From NCBI RefSeq assembly GCF_963675165.1, contig NC_087384.1, forward strand, positions 5,015,182 to 5,079,181: a stretch of DNA of 64,000 nt, written 5' to 3'. Shown here piece after piece: positions 34,501-45,365 of this stretch. Numbering within the stretch: the first letter of the stretch is position 1; each line of letters begins with the position of its first letter. Both the position numbers and the translations under genes were made by a program. Origin of the DNA: Halichondria panicea. Its lineage: Eukaryota > Porifera > Demospongiae > Suberitida > Halichondriidae. The notes under the pieces are model-generated. The model was not told the origin of the DNA and made no database searches. It was given only the letters and a program-made list of their open reading frames with translations.

Positions 34501-36304
34501 CCTCTTAACCTGTGAGTGGCTGTATTATAGAGAGTGGCTTAATTGGCTACATATATATAGGATGACAGCATGCACATCCACATAATTATATGTGCACTGA
34601 TATATTTACGCCTTGTTGTATGCAACTACATAATTATAATACCAGGAGCATGTATATCTGTCACTATCGGCACAGCCTGAATGCTCCATTTTGCTTTTAT
34701 TTAATTTAGTTATCACCGTATCCGACAGCTAACCCAGTATGTGTGTGTGGCTTTTTGCAGTCACTGCTGTGTCTGGTGTGTGTGAACGGAGTAGCTAGTG
34801 AGAGAAGTCCAACTGAACTATTGAAGAGACAACACAAGCTGCTAACACTCATCTGTGCACTTCCCAGCTCAGGTCAGTCTATTTAGTTTTTTGGATGGGA
34901 AATGGCACCCGGAGTTTTGCTGAGAATGAGGTTTCTCACTGTGTATCCAAGTGTGTGTAACTTGAGTTCAATTCCGAGATCCTTTCTACACATAGCTCAT
35001 AGAAAGTTCTACATGTATCACTTGACGTGTTTAGACATACACACAACTAATATATACTCCCCTCCCCCCCCCCACACACACATACATGAACAGAAATCAG
35101 TCCAAACTCCTCAGTCATAAAGGGTGAAGAGCCCCGCCCTGATTTGTGGTGGGCAGTGCTGCAGCTGTGCTCCGAGAGCAGTCAAGTGGGCCACGCCCTA
35201 CTGGTGGCTCTAGTCTGTCAGAAGTTTGTCTCAGCCTCCACTAACGAGGACATGGAGTCTGGAAACCAGGTGAGCTACACTGTGCATGCATTTATTTAGC
35301 GCTTATTGTGCTGATAGTCTATTGTACCATGCATGTACATGTACATGTACTCTACCTAGTCCTGCCTTCTGTGGTGGAGATAATAAGTATCTGTGACCAT
35401 GTAACTACAGTTGTAATACTAAATGGTGAGTTTTCCTAACTTAAATTGAAGTACGTAAGTGTGTGTCGGTGTCGGTGTTTGGCTTGCTGTTTCATACACA
35501 CGTAGTAGTTGTAATCTAGACTCATATAGTCACACATGCACTGACCGTTCAGGATTGGGAGTCATGGGAACCAGTCTCGTCTGAGAAGGAGCGTTGGATC
35601 ACCCTTACTCACCAGCTGGAGGTCCTCACCTTTGTCTCAAATCTGATTGGACGTGACTCCCTGGCACACCTCCCCCCAGCCCCGTACGCCTTCTCTAATG
35701 ATGATGACAAAAGGGTTATTGAATTAAGCAACCTTCTGCCTTTTAATAGTGAGTAATTAAAAATGCAAAAAAGAGTCGACCCTGCCAGGACTCGAACCTG
35801 GAATCCCCTGATTCGTAGTCAGATGCCTTATCCATTGGGCCACAGGGCCACACACATACAATGCTGTATGCAAATTACTGCAGATTTTTGGAAGTTAGGG
35901 GTGTTTAGCCTTATAAGGTACACACACTATACATGTTAGCAAAAAGTTATGTCATCAATTTTTTATTCTTCTACTGCCATACAGGTGAGGAGGGAGCGAT
36001 GTGTGCCGGTAGTCTGGGGAAGTACGGCCCCGGGCTTATCGCTCACTGTCTGGCCAAGTGGCTAGTGACCAATCATATACCAGCCGAGTTTGTTGCTATA
36101 ATACCATCTGATCCACATGACAACAATGATCCAAGTAATCCTACTTGTATATGTAATATATTATATTATAGGCTTCTTGTAAGCATAATATTTTTGGTGT
36201 GTCTAAACATCGATCTGAATCATGATTCCAAAGACTTGCACATTAATCCCACCTCCACACACACACACACATCCCACCTCCGCACACACCCACATGCGCA
36301 CACA

Positions 36305-36339
<35 letters not shown>

Positions 36340-39300
36340 CCGCATCATCTACCACCCACCATTCCTCCACCTGCACCTAGAATACTCACGACTGGTGTTT
36401 CAACTGAGCCCCCTACTGAAGCTGCTCCCCTGCACACTATCACACCCGGCCCTCCTTATACACTGTGCCTGGCAGGGGGTCCACTGCTCTATGCAGGGGG
36501 TCATTGTCGAGCCAGCTGTCACTCTGGAATATCTCAGTCTTATATCAACGAGGAGTGCTTTAGCAGGTGAGAGAGAAATTCACAGTACAATTTATACGTG
36601 TATAAGCTTTTCTAAATAGATAATGTCACTTTTATAAATTGTACTCTCTCACAAACTTGCAGGATTGGTTGGAGTCCTTTGGCACTGTGTGTACGAGAAC
36701 CAAGTGAACCGAATCATAGAGAATTTGAAGAGGGTACGATTGATTTTTTGTCTATAAGATTCATTCGATTAATTTGTGCTTAAGAGGTACATTGTAGCAA
36801 ATGTACTAAAGGTTGAAGGTATTTCTTTTCCTTTCAGGGAGGAGTAGTTGATGATCAGTCCAAGGCCACCCTCTCTGTGTGTAGAAACATCTTCTCTTGG
36901 CTGTATAAGGTATATGCATGTAGGTAAAGGATCAGCGTGCAGTACGTACCATAGATTGAGCACATTTTATATACATGTATCTTACATGTATCTTACTTAT
37001 TCAATAAGTCCGTTTTAAACAGGTGAATTGTCATGGTGGTGAGCTTGGTACGGAGGAGGAGAGCGAGTCTGTACAGGGAGACCTTATACCACTAGCAACG
37101 TGAGTGTACAAAAATCCTTTTAAGTTCAAAGCTCCTCAAAATGTTGGCCAGGTATATATACTGTGGTTAACAGTTGTCATGAGTGCAAGTACGTGGAACC
37201 TCCATTAACGACCACCTCAGAAGAGCAACCACAAGCTATATATATAATGGCCAAGAGCTCAGGTCCAGATTGAAATTACAATGACTTTCGATGTAAAGCA
37301 ACCTCTTAGGAGCGGCCACCTCTCTACTCCGTATAACGACAGCTTTCTAGTCCCAGTCTGATCAGCTTTAGCAATGGAAAATAACCTCCCAGAACGGACA
37401 GCCACACCCAAAATTAGCAGAAAGTTATTGCTGAGATGGCATTATTTTGCACAATCGTGAAAATCTAGCAGTAGCTTGTCTCTATACAGCCTTTTCAAAG
37501 CTTGTATGAGCTATAAAGAAGCAGTTAGCAAAGCTCCAAGGTTCATTTGCAGCAAGAAATGACTCATAGAGCATATACATAGCTGGCAATCGAAACCTCC
37601 TAAGGAATACCACCTCTCTATAACGGCCAAAAGGCTGTTCCTCAATGGTGTCCGTTTTATGGAGGTTCCACTGTCCTGATATTGTATAAAAGGCAGAAGA
37701 ATATTTATCTGCGTGTGTATTGTAATACATGTACATGCATCTATATACTGTATGAACTGTTCACCCCTGCCCCTCCCACAGCCCCCCGGGAATGTCTGAC
37801 CTGATGGACGTGGTCCAACGGTTTCCTCCCCTACCCCCCACAGTCACAAAGACCTACCTAGAGCTGCTGTTACTCGCTGAGCTGTCAGCTGCCTCACCTC
37901 ACACACTCACACTTACCACCTTCTTCCCAACATGGCTGAGAGGGGCACTCAAGAAGGGAGCTTACAAGGTGGGATTTTAACATACGTACATGTATAGTGT
38001 AGACGTTCCACTGTATGTTTATATTGTGTTCTGGTAATTTTGGATTCTATAGAATTTGTTAATAATTAAGATGACTTGTATTGCTGCAATACATTGTAAA
38101 ATCAATGAATTTTATTTATACGGTACTGTGTGTATATAGCAATGTGATTAAACCCACACCCACTCTTCACTTTAAAGGAAAAGGCCTGTGTAGGTGGCTA
38201 AGCAATTATTTGCTTATTATACAGAAGCATAACTCGCAAGGTTCGTGTTTTATATCTTTTCACCTCATAAATGCAGAGCGCATGGCAGGAGCAAATCCCT
38301 GTGCAGCTGAAACAAAAAAGAACTAAGGTACAGTCATACATGTACATATACATGTAGTTATGGACATGCATGTACTACGTACGTACGTATTATCCGCTAT
38401 AATTATATTATACTGAACATTGTACAATGCGTGGTCTGTGCGTTTCTGCAGTATGTCAATAATCAATAATTACATATAATGTATTTGCTTGTTCTCACTC
38501 AGTGTCTGTGTGAAGCGGTGGTGGTGTACCTCTCCCCCACTAGCCCACCCCCTGTACCCCCCACCCTGGCTAGCCACGCCCTCTCTCAGTTACCCCCTAC
38601 TGGCTCGGCCCTCAGCTTGGAAGTGGCTAGTCACAGAGACATTGTGTTCCTACTGGTAGACTTGTGGCAGCTGGACAGTGACGCAGTGAGGAAGCAATGG
38701 GTGACCGGATTCTTTGCAGCTGGACTGGCCGAGAATGGAAGCGAGGTGAGAGCTAGAGTATGGACTCAGAGTACAGGTTCTCCGCAAGGTTTTGCCAATC
38801 AGTGGATTTTTTTACGCATTACTTTTAGTTTGAACTCGGTCCCTTGAACATTATACATGTACCTATATTTAAGTGCCCACAAGATACAGTTTTAACTTGG
38901 CCTAAGCATACAGTATACAGTCATGTATATCGTGTTTCGAATGTGACTTTCTTTGGATTGCCAATTATGAATTTGAGCATATTTCGCTATCGAAAGAAAC
39001 GCAAAGAAGAGTGAGCATAAACTATATCTATGCATGCAATTTGCAATACATGTAGTTAGAAACGCAATTAGGCTTGTATGTGTCATTCGTGTAATTGATT
39101 AACCTCGCATTCGAAACCCAATTGTAGAAGAGTTCCTCATGGTACATGCATGGTATATTAATTAACGTTCTCTGTCCTTCATCCGCTAGGTGTTCATGGG
39201 CATCGAGGACAAGAGTCGTGTGAGCCAAGAGTTGGTGCCGTTCAGTGGACAACTGTGTGACCACCTCCTACAGAGGGTGAACAGTAAGAGCCGACAGCTG

Positions 39301-39822
39301 GCTCTCATGGCTCAGGTCTCTCCCAGCCTTCTGGAATACCTCAGAAACCAAGTGTGTACATTACTTATGCACAACCCTATACATGCACGTATCACTATTA
39401 TTTTTGTCTTATAACACAGCCATGCATGCACGTTATCATATTGTCCTTTTCTGCTTATTTCTTATACCCTACAACAATTGATGCATGCAGGCTAAAAATT
39501 GTAATACTGTTTGTTTCGTGTGCTTCTCTCCCTAATGTTCCTTAGCTGTGTATGCATATTTACATTCAAGTGTACTTGTGGTACAGTGTATATACGTGTA
39601 ACCATTGTAAGTTGACACTTTGACTGTACACTTCCTCCTTTGAATCTATTTCTGCAGGGAAAACGGCCACTTCCGAGTGTGTGTACAAAAGTGGAGCCAT
39701 CATGGACGTGTGTTTCAAAACTGTTATCGCTCCTTCAGCCCTATGTGGCAGCCAAGACGTCAGTAGCCTCTATTCTAACTGCGCTAGCACAGCTTGTTAA
39801 AAAATGTTCAGTTGACTCATAG
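25525..39822 (+). CDS. RAB3GAP2: Rab3 GTPase-activating protein non-catalytic subunit, 31 exons
   Basis: Exons: 25525-25614, 26053-26152, 26418-26517, 26707-26754, 28356-28527, 28821-28917, 29268-29351, 29648-29796, 30117-30205, 30410-30642, 30949-31097, 31338-31570, 31988-32052, 32288-32349, 32915-33014, 33234-33355, 33647-33947, 34139-34155, 34217-34297, 34761-34872, 35094-35269, 35553-35748, 35985-36134, 36381-36566, 36663-36733, 36838-36909, 37023-37099, 37782-37968, 38503-38745, 39190-39351, 39658-39822. All phases agree, giving about 1362 residues (human about 1393). Diagnostic segments are VVLVGFSDGYIRSYSMSGQ, PDSRRSVLSITVSPQGNLAA, LCIYAPRRGIVEVW-like (the W comes from the next exon as ELWPVQSGSRV) and the C-terminal SGQLCDHLLQRVNSKSRQLAL. 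With RAB3GAP1 it forms the Rab3 GAP and Rab18 GEF. The N-terminal third is the beta-propeller region. The first exon is the least certain. Exon 13 seems to use a GC donor at 32053. Exon 18 has only 17 nt. Confidence 0.93.
26598..26623. repeat. interstitial telomeric repeat (CCCTAA)4
   Basis: CTAACCCTAACCCTAACCCT and further, four perfect units of the animal telomere repeat on the C-rich strand, in intron 3 of the RAB3GAP2 gene. Confidence 0.9.
27953..28225. repeat. possible MITE in RAB3GAP2 intron 4
   Basis: TACAGTGGA near 27953 and TCCACTGTA near 28213 are complementary. The interior (about 28110-28205) contains CCCAGGCTGAG and GGCCTGGGAACAACGCTAG, words of the GCCTCG-type elements. The borders are uncertain. 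Confidence 0.4.
32374..32712 (+). repeat. 43-bp minisatellite ending in a tRNA gene
   Basis: Eight units of about 43 bp (GCGTGGAGCCTGTGATACCG, TAGCCTCATTGTGTAACC, TGGTA) run head to tail directly into the tRNA-Leu gene. Each unit junction contains GGTAGCGTGG, identical to nucleotides 1-10 of that tRNA. One unit lacks a few bases (about 32580), and one has GATGGTA instead of CCTGGTA. Confidence 0.92.
32713..32794 (+). tRNA. tRNA-Leu (AAG)
   Basis: An 82-nt gene with a complete cloverleaf. The acceptor stem is GGTAGCG with CGCTGCC (one T-G pair), followed by discriminator A. The D-arm region is TGGCCGAGCGGTCTAAGGC and the anticodon stem is CTGGT/ACCAG with loop TTAAGGC (anticodon AAG). It has a long variable arm, as expected for a class II tRNA, and a T-loop GGTTCGAATCC. 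It lies in intron 14 of the RAB3GAP2 gene, same strand, with a T-rich stretch (TTATTTATTTTTG) just downstream as Pol III terminator candidate. Confidence 0.95.
35777..35849 (-). tRNA. tRNA-Arg (ACG)
   Basis: 73 nt on the minus strand, including discriminator G. The acceptor stem is GGCCCTG with CAGGGTC (one G-T pair). The D arm is TGGCCCAATGGATAAGGCA, and the anticodon arm is TCTGA/TCAGG around CTACGAA (anticodon ACG). The T arm contains CCAGGTTCGAGTCCTGG. It lies antisense in intron 22 of the RAB3GAP2 gene. A run of T on its strand (the A-rich stretch at about 35766-35772) can terminate Pol III. Confidence 0.95.
36256..36336. repeat. (CA)n microsatellite
   Basis: Impure CA repeat in intron 23 of the RAB3GAP2 gene, ending about 45 bp before the next acceptor. 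Confidence 0.85.
37193..37671. mobile_element. MITE with GTGGAACCTCCAT termini
   Basis: GTGGAACCTCCATTAACG at left and its near-complement (CGTTTTATGGAGGTTCCAC) at right bound about 480 bp of non-coding DNA in intron 27 of the RAB3GAP2 gene. Internal phrases such as ACCTCTCTATAACGGCCA suggest further inverted repetition. Confidence 0.65.
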
Positions 39823-40357
39823 CAAAGTAGATACATGTAGACGTGTCTTTTTTCTTTTCTACTGATTGAATCAGCATTGTGTATGAATTTTGTCTAGGAA
39901 AAGTGAGAAGCTATAGCTATAGTGCATGCATGATTGATACACAACATAATTTTATACTGGAGTTTGCAGAATCTTTGCAACACATGAATAAATTAAAGTG
40001 TTGAGCACTGTGGTTCCGGGAAATGCTCATACATTTAAGTATAGTATATAAAACAGACCACAGTGTGTACACAAAATCCATATAAGGAACGTGTAACGTT
40101 CTACGCTTTTACTGGTGTGTTGCAAAGATTCTGCAAACTCCTTGTATATACTATATAATTATGGTTGCACCAAAGATCAAAGGCGTATACCGTATAGCAG
40201 GTAATTTTCGGGGGGCAAATTTAGTCATTTCATGGATAATATTTTCGTTGTTGCTGCTTGCACTGCAGGTAAGGCCACTGTTAGTTGCATACTTGTTTCA
40301 GATGAGAATCTAGCTCAACCCCGGCCCGATGAGGGGAGGGAGGTCTTCATTACTCAT

Positions 40358-40875
40358 TACCGTATAGTGGGTAATTTTCGGGGGACAAAATATTCGTGGT
40401 TCAGCAATATTGAGACATTTCGTGGATAATATTTTCGTGGTTGGAGCTTGGATTGTAGGTAAAGGTAGGCAAGGTCGCTTGATGACGTCATATCCTGTTT
40501 TTTTAACTGACGAAAATTCACAAAAGGACGGAGTCTGAACATTAAAATAATTTTAATTTTTTTTACGCAATGGCTTTTTGGTGCACAATGCAACTTCCAC
40601 ATGGCACATCAAATGGCACATGGTAAAATAATGCAATGTCAGCAAAAAAAGGACTTTGACCTCAAATAATGGCTGACATCAGCAATATAATGACTTAATT
40701 GAGGAGGTGAGCAAAACCGAGGAGGGAGGTTGATCTGAAACAAGTATGTAACTAACAGTGGCCTAAAGGTAGGTAAGGTCGCTTCATTTGTGGGCAAAAT
40801 ATTTGTGGTCATGCAGACTTTCATTCACGAAAACCACGAATATTTTGCCCCATGAAAATTACCCTCTATACTGTA
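40358..40875. mobile_element. MITE, CCGTATAG family
   Basis: The left end TACCGTATAGTGGGTAATTT runs into GGACAAAATATTCGTGG. The right end is the near-complement (CCACGAATATTTTGCCCC, GAAAATTACCCTCTATACTG, TA). The terminal TA fits the TA target duplication of Tc1/mariner-type elements. Non-coding. Confidence 0.7.
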
Positions 40876-40992
40876 TTTGCTTTACACGCTCGAGTAATCA
40901 ACTCGACTGCGCCTCGTGATTTATAATTGTCATGCGTGTAAATCAAATATACCACTTGAAGCCATATATAGTTTAACTATAATTATAATGTA

Positions 40993-41276
40993 TACCGTAT
41001 AGCAGGTATATTCTAGAGATAATAATATTGTTCGTGGTTTAATTCGTGGATTAGGCATATGCATGTACCGCAAACATTTATAACCGCGAATTTAATATCG
41101 CATGCATGCATGCATGGGATGAAGTAATACCGTGTTGAATCAACCGTCAACTCGACAGAAACAGTAACTTGATTAGTGTCCATGATGGTATACTGCATGT
41201 GTCGTCGATAAGCATCAATGAGGTAAAAAATTATCATTATAGGTATAATAAATAGAAAGATACCTGCTATACGGTA
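40993..41276. mobile_element. MITE, CCGTATAGCAGGTA family
   Basis: Perfect terminal inverted repeats TACCGTATAGCAGGTA and TACCTGCTATACGGTA around about 250 bp of non-coding DNA. The TA at each end is a likely target duplication. Confidence 0.8.
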
Positions 41277-41721
41277 CCTCGCTTGCGCATGCGCACCGAG
41301 GCATAATAATAGGCACTATGAAAATAGCTTAATGATATTCATTGAATTACACATGCGCAGTAGTTCAGAACACGCCCACATTTTACATGGCAGTAAATTT
41401 GATTGTAACAATGCTAGTCCAATCAATGTTGAAACCACATCTTTTGTGCTAAGGTTTGATATTTTTTGCTGCTGAAATTAACCCATTTTTTAACCTAGGT
41501 CTTTTATTTCGCTGCTTTGTATGTTAAATAATTTGAATAATAGGTGTTATTAATAGGCTGATGAAATTGAATAATAGGCTAATCAAGTGCGAAATAATAG
41601 GTGAAAAAATTTGAATATTTGGCACAGGCCTAATTTGTATAAGGTACGCTGACTCTCAATTGACCCCCAAAACCCCGTATTTCCTACGCCCTTGATATAC
41701 ACTCCCATAATTATACATGTA

Positions 41722-42027
41722 CAGTGGCGGATCTAGTGCAGGGCACAAGGGGCACGTGCCCCCCCCCCTTTCTGACAAGCTCGAATAAAACTAGCTCACG
41801 AAGTGGGTGTGGCTTACAGCAGCAATCAATTATTGCAGCATGCAGAACAGCAGACGATCTCTAGTTGCATTTCTGCTATCTCCTAGCTGCTACTATGTAT
41901 GTTATACTGTCATCAATCAATCCATGATCAGAAAAGCTACACTGGCTGGGCTTAAAAAAAAAACTGTTGACCTTTTTTTAGTCTTCAAACTTGCCCCCCC
42001 TTTTCAAAATTCCTGGATCCGCCCCTG
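41722..42027. mobile_element. hAT-type MITE (CAGTGGCGGATC ends)
   Basis: The ends CAGTGGCGGATCTAG and (other strand) CAGGGGCGGATCCAGG are characteristic of a widespread hAT family in invertebrates. ATGTA flanks both sides (41717-41721 and 42028-42032). An undisturbed copy of the flanking DNA at 42493-42567 (TTATACATGTAGATGATTTC) gives the empty site. The 5-bp duplication is shorter than the usual 8 bp. Confidence 0.85.
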
Positions 42028-42492
42028 ATGTAGATGATTTCAAACCTAAAATCACATGCACTGTCAATAAAACATACAGAGGTGGAAGGACTCTTTGGGC
42101 AACTAAGATGAGGTGGACTTTTGGCCTTCCAGTTCCTGGAATATGTAACTGATACACGCACGGGTCAATTAAACTGGAAGGTTAATCGGTACAAAGTTGC
42201 TTCCATGTACAGGTGCCCAACATCTGTTCATAAAGACTATATAAATTTCAATGGTTTTCTTTGAACCCACTAGCTAATGGTTTTGTCTAATCAGTGGCAT
42301 TTGTAAAGTGCATCCAACAAAAGCCCACAACAAACGTAATGGACATGTATATATAGTACGCAGGAAATAGGTATACAAAGCATATTTGTGACGCCTTATA
42401 GATCTACACTGAACGGATGTTGTATGAACATAACACTATCTAAGGTTTCAGAGGTAGTGACAGACAAGCTTCCAACATCAACATTACTGACC

Positions 42493-42567
42493 TTACACTC
42501 CCATAATTATACATGTAGATGATTTCAAACCTAAAATCACATGCACTGTCAATAAAACATACAGAGG
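42493..42567 (+). repeat. direct repeat preserving the hAT empty site
   Basis: About 75 bp (ACTCCCATAATTATACATGT, AAACCTAAAATCACATGCAC, CAATAAAACATACAGAGG) identical or nearly so to 41698-41721 joined to 42033-42083, the DNA either side of the hAT-type MITE. Confidence 0.85.
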
Positions 42568-42631
42568 AAGTTATCCACATGTACGTGAATGCAATTATGG
42601 TTATGCAGACACTGTCACATGCAACCTATGG

Positions 42632-42638
42632 TATATAA
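42632..42638 (+). promoter_or_regulatory. TATA box of the GH5-like gene
   Basis: TATATAAG-like motif (GGTATATAAGTTGAGC), about 90 bp before the start codon at 42723, so the predicted leader is about 60 nt. Confidence 0.6.
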
Positions 42639-42722
42639 GTTGAGCTCAGGATTTTAAAATAAAAATAAACTCATCCAGAAATCATCCCGATACTGCAATA
42701 TAAAACAAGAGATTGAGCAGAA

Positions 42723-43746
42723 ATGAATCTGTTGTGCCTAGCACTCGTGGCTACTTCTTTCCTGACTGAGTTTGCCGCTTCTCTAGACTTTTCGCAACCA
42801 GTAAGTGCTTCAGAATACCAGTCAATTATCAAACAAGGGTTTTCTACAAACTACTTCAAGACAAGCGTTCCTGCAGCCAAATACCGGACCGATAACATCA
42901 AAGACATCTACGATAAAGGGTTTCGCAATGTCAGGCTCCGCTGTCTAGCACAAGAATATGACGATGGGTATGATACTACCAAGTTTATGAACTTTTTAGA
43001 TAGATTGACAGAAGTGGTTGATGAGTGCATTGAACGTGATGTTGCTCCGATCATCTCATGGATACATCATGCTGCTGAGGCCAGAGCTAATGAAACAGAT
43101 CGCCAGAATTATATCGACTGGTGCATGGACAAAAGTAGCTGAGAAGTTGAAGGACAGAAATTATCACCTTTCTTTCAACCTCTTTACCGAGTTGGGAACT
43201 GACCATTGCGCCGAAAACGGCGAAGACAGAAAAGGTGAAAAATGTGCTGGAAGTCTACGAAGAAATACATTGAAATATAACAATTGGACGTCTGAAGTGA
43301 TTAGTGCGATTCGTGCAACGGGTGAAAACAATGCTGAGCGAATCATTATTCTTGGAGCACCAGAGAAGACTACAAAGGGCCTCAATAATATTGATCTTCC
43401 GGATCCCAAAGACCGTTCTTTCCTGATGGTCGAGTGGCATAAGTATGCTGCTGGTCCTACTACCAGTGACCCCAACAGACCACGTCACTGGAGTGGAAAT
43501 GGATCTGATGCACAGAAAAGCCAATTGAGAGATGGTATCGACAAAGCAAAAACGTTTACTGATAATACTGGTATTCCAACTTACTTTGGAGCCTGGATGC
43601 CAAGAGACAATACAGATGGAGGCTTGAATGAGGCAGAGGTCATCAACTTTGCTCGATTCTTTGTAGATTTGTTAAAGTCTGCACAAATCCCGTGGTCCCT
43701 GAATGTACTTGACAACTATTACAACACTAAAAGAGTACATGGTTAA
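42723..43746 (+). pseudogene. Secreted GH5-like glycoside hydrolase, frameshifted
   Basis: Two overlapping frames cover one intronless protein. The first (42723-43142) has a signal peptide (MNLLCLALVATSFLTEFAAS) and a cellulase-like start (NIKDIYDKGFRNVRLR, then PIISWIHHAAEA). The second continues from about 43125 with VAEKLKDRNYHLSFNLFTELG, where Glu of TELG stands at the GH5 acid/base position (usually NEP), and VEWHKYAAG resembles the GH5 HxY motif. The expected nucleophile motif GEF/GEW appears as FGAWM, so a catalytic Glu may be missing. The shift falls at TGGTGCATGG (about 43120); four extra bases, TGCA, account for it, leaving 1020 nt = 340 codons. It could be a true null allele, an assembly error or a polymorphism. 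The missing introns and the family suggest bacterial transfer (inference). Confidence 0.75.
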
Positions 43747-43854
43747 CTAACATTCAGACTCTGCCGCCTGACAAGACTCAAATGAAAAATGGAAATGTCA
43801 TGGTAAAAGTCGGGGCACAACTCAACATGTCTCGTGTTCTAGACAATATTCTAG

Positions 43855-45365
43855 ATGTGATGAACTAGTATAAATTATAAATTCGTTGTGATTGTACACT
43901 TTGAAACTATCGGTTTTGTAAAATAATCTGTATAGCTATATACAGCTAAAAGAACTGGTTTTGGTAATTAGTCTCATTTACGTTGATTTCAAAAATTTTG
44001 TTAATCTACATGCACACATACAATTCCGGACAAAGCATGCATATGCACTATATAAATTCTACAAAAGTCCTAGCATATTTAAGATTATATATATAGCCTT
44101 GTCACTATAAGGTCCTTTAATGGAGCGGAGCGCTTTCTCCCTTCTATGCTAGAAATCGGCCTGGGAATAAGGCTAGTAGGATGTGCTACAAAGTTAATTG
44201 AACATACACATTTAGTTTTCATCAATATATAACATACAAATGCAGGGTAATTGTTCTATGACCGTGTCAGTAATACCGATCGCTGTCTTGCTATATCATA
44301 ATCTTATTGTTATCCAGCTCACTATATAGCTTTACTTTAAATGTTTTCTCAGCATCAAGATATGTCTCACCCACATTCAACATAAGTTTCATGCATGCAT
44401 GTCTGCCTTGCATGGGTTTCACACTGCACTCTTTAGCGAGCTTCCCGTCTGTATATAGTTAGACAATTAAGACGCTGTATTATGATCAGTGTCAATCGTC
44501 TGATAACAATTCAGACAGCCGGCGAACATGTTCTGAATATTAATATTTTGAGTGCCCTCACCATCACAGAAAATGGTTTTCCTCTGATTGCTGATAATTA
44601 TGCTTATCGTCAATTATTGGTTTGTCATTTCTTAAACAGCCTCGTTAATTTTTTTGCAGTTGATCGGTATAACTGGATGGTCCACTTTAGCCTATACTTA
44701 GCATCATTAGTAGAGACTATTGTGAAGCAATGTGCACTCAACTTTCATACAGTACACCACATAAATATACGGTATGTACTGCATGCATATATCATGAGTT
44801 TCTCGGATGGCCTGATCATGTTGATGTAACTTATTAGTCAATACTCGATATAATTTATGGATTTTGAAGCAACATTTTGGTGAACTTATATGGATAAGCT
44901 GCTATAGTAAATCAAGCCCTGGCCCCTAGGTGTATGGTTTCCTCTTTGGTGAATTCGAGGCCACATAGATCGAAAATGGTCACCCTCATTTCCACACATA
45001 CATTTAAAGTGAAGTTGTTAGCTTGGTTTATTTTCACATACAGTGGCCTTTTAAGCGGTGCAAAGTGGACGACATTGCACTTCCTAGCCTGCTACGTACA
45101 CTGGAACAAGAGCTATACTGGATTGCTTGAAACATGCATGTACACTGGTCAAAAACTGATATATACCCTTCTTCAAAAAGGCAAGTTAATTACTATGTCC
45201 ACATAGTGCAGATTGTGATTGTGAGTGTACTAAGGTATACTTGTCTATGGTTGTGGTTTGTAGAGGTATTTTGATTTTGTTCCAATTGGTATCCCAGTAA
45301 GAAACATGTACATACCAAAGTTATTTTGGAACATTATCATAAACTTGTAACTTTCTTCCTGTAAG
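43855..45365 (+). repeat. repeat block X, first copy
   Basis: Non-coding block present again at about 51844-53355 and 61232-62716. It starts GAACTAGTATAAATTATAAA and includes CGATCGCTGTCTTGCTAT and CTCACCCACATTCAACATAA. Shorter parts recur at about 46499-46627, 51450-51843 and 55918-56041, so block X is itself made of a dispersed repeat. I see no supported gene. Confidence 0.8.
44094..44175. repeat. short TAGCCTTG...AAGGCTA element
   Basis: 82 bp bounded by TAGCCTTGTC and its imperfect complement, with the core TAATGGAGCGCTTTCTCCC. The same element recurs at about 51536, 52063, 60924 and 61451. The end motif CGGCCTGGGAATAAGGCTA links it to the GCCTCG-type family. Confidence 0.65.

Larger units (their letters stand above)
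39823..42631. other. transposon-rich intergenic region
   Basis: No gene recognised over 2.8 kb. It contains two CCGTATAG-type MITEs and one hAT-type element (listed separately), a partial extra MITE end at about 40187-40255, and an imperfect inverted pair around TTTGCAGAATCTTTGCAACA (about 39964 and 40119). Confidence 0.6.
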
